Part shown: positions 17,215 through 26,412 of the stretch, piece after piece
Position numbering within the stretch: position 1 is the stretch's first letter
How the letters are laid out: each line of letters begins with the position of its first letter
NCBI RefSeq assembly: GCF_037914945.1
Contig: NZ_CP149788.1
Span: forward strand, 332,906-396,905
Source of the DNA: Haloterrigena sp. KLK7
GTDB taxonomy: Archaea; Halobacteriota; Halobacteria; Halobacteriales; Natrialbaceae
Direction of reading: 5' to 3'
Length of the DNA stretch: 64,000 nt
Position numbers and translations under genes: made by a program
The notes under the pieces: generated by a model
Databases searched by the model: none
What the model was told of the DNA's origin: nothing
The model's input: the letters and a program-made list of their open reading frames with translations, nothing else

Positions 17215-17585
17215 GCGTTCGCCCAGCCCACGTCGAGTTCGATCGACAAGGCGTCGTCTGTCTTGTCGATCAGGAACTCGAAGGCGCTTCGCTCGTCACC
17301 CTCGAGGTCGACGAACTCGTGGTCGTGGTTGTGATAGCCAAGCACGAGTCCGCGGTCCGCAAGTCAGTCGGCGAGTGCCGAAAGCCGAGTCGCCGTCTCC
17401 CGAACGACCGCCGTGTTCTCGAAATGGCTGTCGTTGAGATACCGGACGACGATCCGATCGCAGTCGAGAGCCACGCAGGTCTCAGCCGCTCTGCCGGGGT
17501 CGTCCTCGAGCACGTCGATTCCGACGTGAACGCCGGCGACCTCGAGGTCGGCCTCTTTACGGACGGTCGCCGCTTCGTCCGGTGA
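17215..17585 (-). pseudogene. Sugar phosphate isomerase/epimerase remnant
   Basis: The minus strand reads DEAATVRKEADLEVAGVHVG, then a middle part, then a TGA at 17364-17366, then LADRGLVLGYHNHDHEFVDL and ending SIELDVGWANAAR before a stop at 17215-17217. HNHDHEF and LDVGWAN are the metal-binding and active-site motifs of the xylose-isomerase-like TIM-barrel family (inosose dehydratase relatives). An in-frame stop plus loss of both ends makes it a pseudogene. Confidence 0.65.
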
Positions 17586-17877
17586 AATAGAGCGCGTCGG
17601 ACTCCGGGTAGCCGTTCAACTGGACCGCAGTCGTCAGCACCATCGAACACTCGAAGACGCTGCTGGTGACGTGCCGGTCGACGAGCCACGCCGCGGCCCG
17701 CTCGAGGTCGCGGTCGAGCCAGAAGGCGTTGACCATCGACTGGAGATACGTGGCGCGGGTAGTTAGTGGTTCTACCGGCTCGACGTACTGTCCGAGTTTC
17801 GAGTGTTCCAGCTCCCGGATCACCGTTCGGGATCGATACAGTGGTCGTGTCGATGACGGGGTACCCGTCAAGAGCAC
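17557..17877 (-). pseudogene. C-terminal fragment of an unknown protein
   Basis: The frame gives plausible protein text from VIRELEHSKLGQYVEPVEPL through YLQSMVNAFWLDRDLERAAA to VQLNGYPESDALYFTG, then stops shortly after meeting the sugar-isomerase remnant in another frame. Its beginning is not convincing. I do not recognise the family. It may be part of a two-gene deletion junction with the isomerase. Confidence 0.35.
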
Positions 17878-18050
17878 GAGGGAATCCCGGAAAATGTTGG
17901 TGCGGACGTCTCGATCTCGAGACCTGTGGCGATCGCGACTCGAGACGCGGCTCCGACCGCCACGGCGTCCGAACGTACTCGAGATGCGACCGATCTCCGG
18001 AGACGCAGGCAGGCCCTATTTCGCCTGTCAGGTGAAACGATTGTCAGCAC

Positions 18051-18827
18051 ATGTCTGTCGCTCCCGATCCCCCGGAGATCTTCGATCGTGCGGCCGACGA
18101 GGGAGAACGACGCCTCGATCAGTCGTGGCTCGAGTTGATTTCGACCAGCTTCATCGCCGGGTTCACGATCGTCTTCGGCCTCGCGGCGCTCGGCATCGTC
18201 CACTCGGTCGTCGCACCGCGGGCCGGTGACGTCGCGAAACTCCCGGGATCGCTCGCGTTCGGTCTCGCCCTCGTAATGCTTGTCGTCGGACGGTCGGAGC
18301 TGTTCAACGAGAACTTCTTCGATCCGGTCGCGACGGCGATCGAACGAGACGACTCGTGGCTGATCGGCCCGCTGCTCCGCCTGTGGTCCGTCACGTTCGC
18401 GTTCAACCTCGTCGGCGGTGCCCTCATGGTGCTCGTGCTGTCGGTTCCCGGCGCGCTCCCCTCCGGAACGGACCATGCGCTAGTGACGGTCGCCGAGGAG
18501 ATCGTCCACCGGGAGCCGACGGGGGTGTTCGCGGACGCTATCGCGGGCGGTGCGCTCGTGGCACTACTCTCTCACCTCCTCGAGGCCGTCGACGGTGTCG
18601 GCGGCCGGATCGCAATGGCGTACATCGTCGGTATCCTGCTGGCACTCGGCCCCTTCGATCACGTCATCGTCACTGTTCTCCACGTCTTCTTCGGGATGCA
18701 GTTCGGTGCGAATATCGGTGTCGGTGCGCTGGGGACGACGACCGCCGTCGTGACGGCCGGGAACGTCGTGGGAGGGCTCGGGTTGGTTACGGTCAGCCAC
18801 ATCGCTCAGGTCTCGGGGGAGCGATAG
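18051..18827 (+). CDS. FNT-family (YfdC-like) membrane channel
   Basis: A 258-aa protein with about six hydrophobic helices. The FNT signatures are recognisable but diverged: LISTSFIAGFTIVFGLAALG, then VVGRSELFNENFFDPVATAI (the family's NENF motif), LGPFDHVIVTVLHVFFGMQF with the helix-5 His region, and TAGNVVGGLGLVTVSHIAQV at the end. It is less like formate channels than the gene at 10524. The substrate is unknown. Its stop lies 8 nt from the end of the decayed TnpB element, so an insertion landed just behind it. Confidence 0.8.
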   Translation: MSVAPDPPEIFDRAADEGERRLDQSWLELISTSFIAGFTIVFGLAALGIVHSVVAPRAGDVAKLPGSLAFGLALVMLVVGRSELFNENFFDPVATAIERDDSWLIGPLLRLWSVTFAFNLVGGALMVLVLSVPGALPSGTDHALVTVAEEIVHREPTGVFADAIAGGALVALLSHLLEAVDGVGGRIAMAYIVGILLALGPFDHVIVTVLHVFFGMQFGANIGVGALGTTTAVVTAGNVVGGLGLVTVSHIAQVSGER

Positions 18828-18834
18828 TCTCGAG

Positions 18835-19470
18835 TCAGCTACCCACCGCTGAAACGGTGGGCTTGCCAGTGGACTCGCGTTCTGCCGATACAAACGTATC
18901 GGACGCCACTTCAGTAGCGTTCACGGTCATCGTCCCTGACTTCAGGGCGTACTGACAGAACGCCCCTCCAGCAGGAGACTTCTGCCCCCGCTGGAGTTTC
19001 AACGCTAGCTTCCGCGCCACGTTCTTCGCGGCGTTGTAGTCCGCATTTGCCGTATACTCACAGTCGAGGCACTCGAAGTGTTGGTCGTCGCGGTTCTCCT
19101 CCAGCGTACACCCGCACTTCGAACACTGCTGGCTCGTGTACTGCGGGTTCACAGTCTCCACGACGAGACCACACTCTTCTGCCTTGTACTCGACCATTGT
19201 CTGAAGAGCGTTGAACGCCCACTGCTGGAACTTCTTCCCGTCGTTGATACGCTCTCGAATCCGCTCCAAGTTCTCGAACGCGATGTGTGTACACCCGTGT
19301 CGGCGGGCTTCTTCTACGATAGTCTTAGAACACTGATGGAGGTAGTCTCGACTCCACTGCCCGAATCTGTCCCCGATGCGGTGGTAGGTTAAGTGGGCGC
19401 TCCGCGTGCCGGTTTGCTGGAGGCTGGCGCGGCGTTTCTCGAACGCGCGGCGTTTGTGATATGAGGGTAC
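18835..19470 (-). pseudogene. tnpB: Decayed TnpB (IS1341-type), C-terminal half
   Basis: The frame can be followed from about 19470 (YHKRRAFEKRRASLQQTGTR) through AFENLERIRERINDGK, with the second RuvC Glu. It continues to the zinc-finger cysteines (QQCSKCG and ECLDC) and the last RuvC Asp (ADYNAAKN). The N-terminal half with the first RuvC Asp is missing, so it cannot cut DNA. It still carries a right-end hairpin at 18842-18861, so it could in principle still give rise to a guide-like RNA. It is a different TnpB lineage from the intact one at 20136. Confidence 0.8.
18842..18861 (-). ncRNA. Right-end hairpin of the decayed TnpB element
   Basis: cccaccg at 18842-18848 pairs with cggtggg at 18855-18861 across a six-base loop, next to the tnpB stop. 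Such hairpins form the 3' scaffold of the omega RNA in TnpB elements. Whether it is transcribed here is unknown. Confidence 0.55.
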
Positions 19471-19564
19471 TCTGGATCGAAGAGAAAACGGTACCAGCCG
19501 CTTGACGTCACAGGCAGTCGTGATTGGCTAGCGCGACACGCTGACGATGTAAGCCGGGGCGTCC

Positions 19565-19825
19565 CTACGACTCGATCTTGTCGACGATATCTCGAGCCTC
19601 CTCTTCGGCCTTGTCTTCGCCGACGCTTTTCTTGATGAGAACGGACTCCACCTTCCAGTCATCACTATCATCTTCCTGTCCCATTCGCACTTCACTCCCC
19701 TCTGAAACCGAGTGGGCAGGATCCTCTGCCCAATCAGGCGTCCGAATTTCGTCGAATTGGTCCGGATCTCTAAATCGGACGTGGATATAGTCCTCTTCTG
19801 TCTCTACCTTGTTGACTCCAACCAT
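19565..19825 (-). CDS. Small acidic haloarchaeal protein of unknown function
   Basis: 86 aa from the ATG at 19825 (VGVNKVETEEDYIHVRFRDP). The core DQFDEIRTPDWAEDPAHSVS and the end EEEARDIVDKIES look like a compact conserved domain that I have seen in haloarchaeal hypothetical proteins, without known function. Upstream codons (to 19891) are open but hydrophobic and less convincing. It lies between two TnpB elements. Confidence 0.6.
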   Translation of the reverse strand: MVGVNKVETEEDYIHVRFRDPDQFDEIRTPDWAEDPAHSVSEGSEVRMGQEDDSDDWKVESVLIKKSVGEDKAEEEARDIVDKIES

Positions 19826-19924
19826 GCTTAATCCTATCATTTGAACGATAATGAGAGGGACGGCAGTATTAGCAAGGTATGATCTTCCCATAGAGTGCTT
19901 TACACGATATTTATTTCAGATGGG

Positions 19925-20128
19925 TTATAATTTCTTCTGCTCTCTCTTTTCCAGAGCACTCGCATCGTTACTGAGAATGCGAAAATTGGGATCTTCGCAT
20001 CTGCAACCTGATTTCTTGGCTGAACCGATTAATCGTATCTCCCCATCACTCCTGATACGTGCTGGATGAATACTGCCACAGTTGTCACACACTGCTGCTG
20101 CTCGCTGTTTTCCCTCCTCAATAGTCAT
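19925..20128 (-). CDS. Small zinc-ribbon protein
   Basis: 67 aa with one CxxC (VCDNCGS, residues 14-17) and one CxC (GCRCED, about 42-44) knuckle, likely binding one zinc. It is clearly related to the 56-aa protein at 41032-41202: both have CGS(I/V)..AR..SDG.I..IG before the second knuckle. Such tiny zinc proteins are common in haloarchaea and some regulate growth or surface properties. Its start lies 8 nt past the intact tnpB stop, so its promoter region coincides with the TnpB right end and the likely guide region. Confidence 0.65.
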   Translation of the reverse strand: MTIEEGKQRAAAVCDNCGSIHPARIRSDGEIRLIGSAKKSGCRCEDPNFRILSNDASALEKREQKKL

Positions 20129-20135
20129 CGGTCAT

Positions 20136-21386
<1,251 letters not shown>

Positions 21387-21489
21387 GACAGACTCACATT
21401 GAGACTGGTTATTTAAATTAGCAACGATTATTTCAGGAGTCGGATTTGCTGGTATCGGCGGACTATGGCATAGAGTTTACGCGCTTCCT

Positions 21490-21509
21490 CCCACCCCTAA
21501 AGGGGTGGG
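21490..21509 (-). repeat. Orphan TnpB-type right-end hairpin
   Basis: cccacccc (21490-21497), loop taaa and ggggtggg (21502-21509) form a perfect 8-bp stem, followed by cttcc as in the two TnpB right ends (…gggctt). It has the same orientation as those ends but no tnpB gene is attached. It is probably the trace of a third element. Confidence 0.6.
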
Positions 21510-21558
21510 CTTCCGCGCTGTACTGCTGTGAGAAGCAAGACCCGCCTGAATCCTGGTC

Positions 21559-22020
21559 CTACGATGTGGTTTCAGTGGGTTCGTGACCGGGAAGGCAGAT
21601 GAGATTCTCCCGACCCACAGAGATCTTCGTTATCTCTCCGTCGTCTTCCAGGTCCGACAGCAGGCGACTGACCTTGGCTTTTGACCAGTCAACTGTATCG
21701 ACGATTTCGGACTGTTTCATCTGTCCCCCGTTCTCCTGCAGCAGTCTGTAGACCCGCTTCTGATCAGAGACTATCTCTGTCTGGCGATGTGCTGACTCGA
21801 TAGTACTGGTCTCCCTGAGCCCGAATCGATCCCTCACGAAAAGAACGCCGAGAACCATGAGAACGCCGATCCCAAGTACTGGTATAAGATCATCCGCGAT
21901 CCACGCGAAAGATACTGTAACGTCGCCTGTTCCAAACCTCTCGAAAACGATATCTGTTCTGAACATGTGATATGTCCTTCCTGAGACTCGGTTTCCGGTC
22001 GATACATGTGTTTGCACCAT
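21559..22020 (-). CDS. Membrane-anchored winged-helix regulator
   Basis: 153 aa; a later ATG at 21966 is also possible. A short N-terminal part, possibly outside the cell, precedes one membrane helix (LIPVLGIGVLMVLGVLFV). After a linker comes a C-terminal winged helix, VYRLLQENGGQMKQSEIVDT then WSKAKVSRLLSDLEDDGEIT, ending ISVGRENLICLPGHEP. This layout is common for haloarchaeal membrane-bound regulators. The signal and targets are unknown. Confidence 0.75.
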   Translation of the reverse strand: MVQTHVSTGNRVSGRTYHMFRTDIVFERFGTGDVTVSFAWIADDLIPVLGIGVLMVLGVLFVRDRFGLRETSTIESAHRQTEIVSDQKRVYRLLQENGGQMKQSEIVDTVDWSKAKVSRLLSDLEDDGEITKISVGRENLICLPGHEPTETTS

Positions 22021-22266
22021 CCGCTAATACGCGGCCAGTGCACATCTTTTCCCGATCTCGCCTCTCAGGCCAGAATCTATGATACCAGACCATATATATC
22101 TATTAAATGCTAAATAGCGTAGAGTATCATCTCTCGTGGTATATTCACATGAGGTCCGTCCCACACTTGCAATCGACGGACTCCCCTGGCCGCAACCGAC
22201 CTTGATCGCCGCCGCTTCGAAACCAGAGAGTTGAGGATCGAATCGCGAAGCAACCCACTGGCTCGT

Positions 22267-22608
22267 CTACTGCAGCCAACTGACGATCCAGATCAGGACT
22301 CCCGCTCCGATTAAGAGCAGCCCTGCGGTCGAGGTAATCGGTTCCGGGAACAGGAAGAGAACGATCCCAGCGGCGACGAGCAGCGTTCCGAGCCCGTACT
22401 TCGCTTTCGCCTGGTCGAACCAACTCCCCGAACCGTCCGTTATCGGTTCCGTTGAACCGCCTCTTACTCGATCCGTCCGACTCCCTGAATCGTCCGTCGG
22501 TGGCTCCGTTGAGCCGCCGCGCACTCGATCCAATAACCCGCCCGACTCGTCCTCAGTCTCCCCTCTTGATTGTCTCCGTCGCATAGATAATGCATACATA
22601 TGAACCAA
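22267..22608 (-). CDS. Small membrane protein with a duplicated linker
   Basis: Up to 113 aa (several ATGs near the start). The N-terminal half is polar and contains a repeated unit, DRVRGGSTEPPTDDSGSRT then DRVRGGSTEPITDGSGSW. The C-terminal half has two hydrophobic helices (GTLLVAAGIVLFLFPEPI and TAGLLLIGAGVLIWIVSWLQ). It looks like a small membrane protein with a cytoplasmic tail. I do not recognise a family. Confidence 0.55.
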   Translation of the reverse strand: MVHMYALSMRRRQSRGETEDESGGLLDRVRGGSTEPPTDDSGSRTDRVRGGSTEPITDGSGSWFDQAKAKYGLGTLLVAAGIVLFLFPEPITSTAGLLLIGAGVLIWIVSWLQ

Positions 22609-22714
22609 GAATAGCAGACCGCCTTCCAGCGCCGGCCATTGAACTCCTATCCGGGAGAGACGACTCCACCGAAGCGAAGACCCGATTCAGAGGCTAACAG
22701 ATGACGCGAACAAG

Positions 22715-22996
22715 ATGGATATCAGTCCATCCAACTATGGTCTGCTCGCGTACCTTCTCTTCCTCCTTAGCGCTTTGCAGAACGGCGCGGCGGTCCTCGC
22801 CGCCGACCGTCACGTCGATCAGGGAGGGGAGTCGTATACACGTCGTAGTCCCACAGATCGTGGGGTAAAATTTGATTCCGTCACTTGTCTTCTCCGCTCT
22901 CTGGATCGACAGCGACGATCGAATTCGAGTCCCCTGGGTTTAGCCAGGATCGGAGATCGACGGAAACGCACCGACGCGAACGGATGCCCCGAGTGA
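22715..22996 (+). pseudogene. N-terminal fragment of a small membrane protein
   Basis: The first 40 codons read MDISPSNYGLLAYLLFLLSA then LQNGAAVLAADRHVDQGGE, a believable membrane helix. The rest turns into Arg/Ser-rich text and overlaps, in another frame, the start of a tiny-gene cluster. I read this as a truncated gene. Confidence 0.35.
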
Positions 22997-23028
22997 AAGA
23001 GGGCTGCCGGTTCGGAGAGGATCACTGA
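22885..23028 (+). CDS. Tiny protein 1 of an overlapping small-gene cluster
   Basis: A TTG-started frame of 47 codons (SSPLSGSTATIEFESPGFSQ then DRRSTETHRRERMPRVKEG, ending CRFGEDH). A shorter start at the ATG 22983 is possible. Its stop overlaps the next start (TGATG). It resembles in style the tiny genes of haloarchaeal proviruses and integrative plasmids. No function is known. Confidence 0.4.
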   Translation: MSSPLSGSTATIEFESPGFSQDRRSTETHRRERMPRVKEGCRFGEDH

Positions 23029-23135
23029 TGCGCCCGCGAGTTACCGACGGCGAACGCGAGCAGATCGAACTCGAGACATTCGAGATCGCTCGAGCGCGTG
23101 CAACGTATGTTCCTGAAGAGGTGCGCGATGAGTAG
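23028..23135 (+). CDS. Tiny protein 2 of the small-gene cluster
   Basis: 35 aa (MRPRVTDGEREQIELETFEI then ARARATYVPEEVRDE), highly charged and predicted helical. The ATG overlaps the previous stop by one base, and its own end overlaps the next gene by 8 nt. The tight packing supports real translation. The family is not recognised. Confidence 0.45.
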   Translation: MRPRVTDGEREQIELETFEIARARATYVPEEVRDE

Positions 23136-23277
23136 CAACTGCCGGAATTGCGGCGCACATCCTTCAGATCGGTACATTCGTGTGTTCGGGGATACCGATG
23201 GTATCTTGTACGCCTGCTCGGAGTGTCGTGATCAGCGGTTGATGTACCACGGCGCAGGGGTCGTCCCAGAGATCTGA
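23128..23277 (+). CDS. Small zinc-ribbon protein (DUF7563-like)
   Basis: 49 aa with two CxxC knuckles, C5-x2-C8 (SNCRNCGAH) and C30-x2-C33 (YACSECRDQ), around RYIRVFGDTDGIL. The pattern CxxCG.h.s....RVFGD..g..y.C..C is one I associate with the DUF7563 family, common in haloarchaeal proviruses and integrative elements. It overlaps the previous gene by 8 nt. Probably a DNA- or protein-binding small factor. Confidence 0.65.
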   Translation: MSSNCRNCGAHPSDRYIRVFGDTDGILYACSECRDQRLMYHGAGVVPEI

Positions 23278-23279
23278 CG

Positions 23280-23471
23280 ATGGTGACGATTCTCTTGGAG
23301 GATGGTGAAGGAGAACGGTTCGACTCGTACCAGCCACCCGGCAACGGCTGGATTCGCTGCCGTTGTTCGGATCCTTCACCGCGCAAGAAACTTTCCGAGC
23401 CGACGGAGTACTACAAGGAATTTGCCGACCGTCGGCGGGAGCTCCGGCACGAGATACCGACCAGTGACTGA
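23280..23471 (+). CDS. Tiny protein 4 of the small-gene cluster
   Basis: 63 aa (MVTILLEDGEGERFDSYQPP ... EFADRRRELRHEIPTSD) with a CRCSDPSP stretch in the middle. It starts two bases after the zinc-ribbon stop, so it is probably coupled. It ends 9 nt before the convergent aldehyde dehydrogenase. The family is not recognised. Confidence 0.45.
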   Translation: MVTILLEDGEGERFDSYQPPGNGWIRCRCSDPSPRKKLSEPTEYYKEFADRRRELRHEIPTSD

Positions 23472-23479
23472 GTATCCAG

Positions 23480-24940
23480 TTACTCGTCGGATGTGCCGTC
23501 GGATCCGTCGCCGTAGTCGATGTTGACGGTTTTGAGCTGGGTATAGTGATCGATTGCCTGCATTCCCTTCTCGCGGCCGAGCCCGCTCTTCTTGTAGCCG
23601 CCGAAGGGTGTCTGCGGGTACGAGCCGGAGTACTGATTGACCATTACGCTACCGGCCTCGATTTCGTTCGCAACGCGGTGGCCACGTCCGAGATCGTTCG
23701 TCCAGACCGTCGCGTAGAGGCCAAACTCAGTGTCGTTGGCCCGCCGAATCGCCTCCCGTTCGTCCGAAAACTCGTAGAGGGCGATGACCGGACCGAATAC
23801 CTCCTCACAAGAGATTGGTGCGTCGTCGTCGGCCCCTTCGATTACCGTCGGCTCGTAGAAGTACCCTTCACGGTCAGGTACCGCTCCACCGGTCAGTGCG
23901 CTCGCACCGTTCTCGAGGGCGTCGTCGACGTACCCTCGTACCTTTTCGAGACCGTCGTCGGAGACGAGGGGGCCGAGATCGGGATCTTCAATTCCCGGCC
24001 CGATCGAAATCGATTCGACGGCTTCGCGGAGTGCTTCGCGGAATTCGTCATAGCAGCCCTGATGGACGAAGATCCGCGTCGTCGCGAAACAGACCTGCCC
24101 ACTCATCAGCGTCAGCGCCTTCATCGCCCCCTCGACGGCGTCTTCGAGATTAGCATCCTCGAAGACGACTGCCGGACTCTTGCCACCGAGCTCGAGGGCC
24201 GTCGGAACCACGTTGTCGATTGCGGCCTTACCGACGATCTGGCCGGTCGCCACCGAACCAGTGAACGTGATCTCGTCGATTCGCGGATCGGTAGTGAGCG
24301 CGGCACCGGTCGTCTCGCCGTCGCCGGTGACCACGTTGAGAACGCCGTCGGGGATTCCCGCTTCGGTGGCGAGTTCGCCGATCTCCAACAGCCCAAGCGG
24401 GGCTTCCGGTGCAGGTTTGACGACGACTGCGTTTCCGGCTGCGAGCGCAGGTCCAATCCCACGACAGCAAAGTAGGATCGGAGCGTTCCACGGAATGACC
24501 TGGGCACTTACCCCGACTGGTTCCTTTCGTGTGAACGCCTGTTGGTCGCCGGGGACAGGAATTGTCTCTCCTTGAATTTTCGTCGTCATGCCCGCGTAGT
24601 ACTCGATGTAGTCGGCAGCGCTACCGACGAGTCCTACCGACTGCCCGATCGGCCGACCGGTCTCCAGCGTGACGGTCTTGCTGATCTCGTCGACACGTTC
24701 CCGAATCGTCTCGGCGAACGCCGACAGGTGCTGGCCCCGTTCGGCTGGGTCCATCGCCGCCCACTCTGGTTGAGCACGTTTTGCGGACGTGATAGCATCG
24801 TCGACGCCTCCTTCGCTGGCCTCGGCGACGGTCGCAATCGGTGAGCCGGTCGCCGGATTCTCGACGTCGAATGTCTCGGCACCGTCTCGAAATTTCCCGT
24901 CGATAAACATTCCATAGTGATCGGATTGCTCCTCTTGCAT
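23480..24940 (-). CDS. NAD(P)+-dependent aldehyde dehydrogenase
   Basis: 486 aa, full length. Catalytic residues are in place: N152 (IPWNAP), K175 (VVVKPAPEA), E250 (LELGGKSP) and C284 (SGQVCFATTR). The C-terminal EEVFGPV and FGGYKKSGLGRE motifs are normal. It oxidises an aldehyde to an acid; the substrate is unknown. It lies 92 nt downstream of the cupin gene on the same strand. It belongs to the unit divergent from the three binding-protein-fold genes, suggesting a shared degradative pathway. Confidence 0.9.
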   Translation of the reverse strand: MQEEQSDHYGMFIDGKFRDGAETFDVENPATGSPIATVAEASEGGVDDAITSAKRAQPEWAAMDPAERGQHLSAFAETIRERVDEISKTVTLETGRPIGQSVGLVGSAADYIEYYAGMTTKIQGETIPVPGDQQAFTRKEPVGVSAQVIPWNAPILLCCRGIGPALAAGNAVVVKPAPEAPLGLLEIGELATEAGIPDGVLNVVTGDGETTGAALTTDPRIDEITFTGSVATGQIVGKAAIDNVVPTALELGGKSPAVVFEDANLEDAVEGAMKALTLMSGQVCFATTRIFVHQGCYDEFREALREAVESISIGPGIEDPDLGPLVSDDGLEKVRGYVDDALENGASALTGGAVPDREGYFYEPTVIEGADDDAPISCEEVFGPVIALYEFSDEREAIRRANDTEFGLYATVWTNDLGRGHRVANEIEAGSVMVNQYSGSYPQTPFGGYKKSGLGREKGMQAIDHYTQLKTVNIDYGDGSDGTSDE

Positions 24941-25032
24941 GGGTTGTCAACCCATCCCACTGAACAAAGAACCTTGGCATCCGACCATTCGGACCGGTGA
25001 CGCCCACCGGCAGTCGTAACGATGGATTCGCA

Positions 25033-25401
25033 CTACTGTCGCCAGTCGGGGTCTGTCCGCGGTGGTGCGAGGACGCCGAGACCAACCGCGGGCGCCTCGC
25101 TTCGGTTTTCCGCCCCGTGTCGCTCTTGGCTCGGGAACCTGTAGGCGTCCCCTTCCTCGAGGGGGACCTCCGTTCCGTCGACGATCGCCGTCAGCTGTCC
25201 CCGCAGTACGTATCCGATCTGCTCGTGTTCGTGCCGGTGGACCGGCAGCGTCGCGCCCGGTTCGACCCGCCAGTACTTCATGCTCGCTTGCTCGCCCGTC
25301 GAGAGGTCGCCGAGATACACCCCCGGTGCAACTTCCTCGAGATCGACGTCGGCCGTTTCGATGTGGTCCATGGTGATGTCCCTCACAGTAAGATGCGACA
25401 C
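25033..25401 (-). CDS. Cupin-domain protein
   Basis: 122 aa (a start at 25371 is possible). Cupin motif 1 is visible as PGATLPVHRHEHEQIGYVLRG, giving H55, H57 and an acidic ligand. Motif 2 is PSQERHGAEN with H95. Such a site usually holds a metal, either for dioxygenase or isomerase chemistry or for sensing. The protein is a single small cupin with no DNA-binding domain. It is the first gene of the cupin-ALDH transcript leaving the symmetric promoter region. Confidence 0.82.
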   Translation of the reverse strand: MSHLTVRDITMDHIETADVDLEEVAPGVYLGDLSTGEQASMKYWRVEPGATLPVHRHEHEQIGYVLRGQLTAIVDGTEVPLEEGDAYRFPSQERHGAENRSEAPAVGLGVLAPPRTDPDWRQ

Positions 25402-25438
25402 TGATCCGGTACGTCAATCTTATTGCACATAACGATGA

Positions 25439-25510
25439 CAGTGTTCCCGATCGACCGTATAAACATTTCCTAGAAACGTTTTATACCACCAGTTATCGTC
25501 GGGAACACTG
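25439..25510. promoter_or_regulatory. Symmetric divergent promoter with operator
   Basis: A perfect 12-bp inverted repeat flanks the region: cagtgttcccga at 25439-25450 and tcgggaacactg at 25499-25510. At its centre lies a 21-bp near-palindrome, aaacatttcctagaaacgttt in positions 25461-25481. TATA-like boxes face both ways: gttttatacc towards the gene at 25512, about 25 nt from its ATG, and the reverse of ccgtataaac towards the cupin. This is the layout expected for one regulator controlling both transcripts. Confidence 0.7.
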
Positions 25511-25511
25511 C

Positions 25512-26408
25512 ATGCCAGACAATGACACACTTCGCGTGTTTCACCTCCCCTTCTCGTTCATGTTGCCGCAGCGAGTCGCGGCCGAGCGGGGGTACTTCGC
25601 GGAGCACGGACTCGATGTCGAACTGATCGAGCGCGATCGGCGACGCGTCGACTGGAAGTACGTCCCTGGGGACGGAACCCTGACCGGAGACCAAGACGTG
25701 GATCTGTACCCGGTCTGCAAGTGGGAGAGCCTCCGCCGGACGTGGTCGCTCGAGGACGGTCGGATCGTCGCTCACGGCGCGTTCGCAGACCTTCCGTACA
25801 CGTTTCACACGCGACCGGAGACGGATATCGACGGACCGGCCGACCTGGCAAACGTCCCCGTCGCGGTCAATCGGCGGACCGGACAGGAGTACACGGCGAT
25901 CCGGGCGCTTGAGGAGCACCTCGAGCCGGACGAAATCGAACTCGAACACCACGGAATGCCGACCAACCGGCTCCGAGCCCTCCGGGACGGTACGGTCGAG
26001 GCCGTGACGCTGCTCGATCCCCACAGCGCGCTCGCGGATGGGCTCGGACTACAGCGAATCTTCGAATTCGAAAATCACGTCGGAATCGTTGGAACCGACG
26101 GCCTCGACGGCACGGCGTTCGAGGCGTTCATGGATGCCTACGGCCGCGCCGTCGAGGAGATCAACGAGGAGCCGTCCGCGTTCCGTCAGCAGTACCTCGA
26201 GATGCTCGAGAAGGACCGCGAGGTCGCACCCGACCTCTTCGAGGACGTCGACGTGTTGGCGATCCGCGATTCGGTGACCGTTCCGGAGTACGAAGTTCCC
26301 GAACCCGTCGACTCCGGGGACCTCGAGGGGCACCTCGACTGGATGAAAGAGCGAGAGCTGATCGACGAGGACGCGGAGATCGACACGATCGTCGCACCCG
26401 TCCGCTAG
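25512..26408 (+). CDS. Periplasmic-binding-protein-fold protein 1 (NMT1/SsuA/DHP-decarboxylase-like), no signal peptide
   Basis: A 298-aa protein. The first strand begins at residue 7 (LRVFHLPFSFMLPQRVAAER), followed by the family-typical GYFAEHGLDVELIE. There is therefore no room for a signal peptide or lipobox and the protein should be cytoplasmic. The fold is that of type-2 binding proteins (SsuA, ThiY), which also includes cytosolic enzymes such as THI5 and 4,5-dihydroxyphthalate decarboxylase. It heads an operon with two paralogues and a VOC gene, with no ABC permease or ATPase. An enzymatic role is a serious alternative to transport. Confidence 0.72.
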   Translation: MPDNDTLRVFHLPFSFMLPQRVAAERGYFAEHGLDVELIERDRRRVDWKYVPGDGTLTGDQDVDLYPVCKWESLRRTWSLEDGRIVAHGAFADLPYTFHTRPETDIDGPADLANVPVAVNRRTGQEYTAIRALEEHLEPDEIELEHHGMPTNRLRALRDGTVEAVTLLDPHSALADGLGLQRIFEFENHVGIVGTDGLDGTAFEAFMDAYGRAVEEINEEPSAFRQQYLEMLEKDREVAPDLFEDVDVLAIRDSVTVPEYEVPEPVDSGDLEGHLDWMKERELIDEDAEIDTIVAPVR

Positions 26409-26412
26409 AGCC

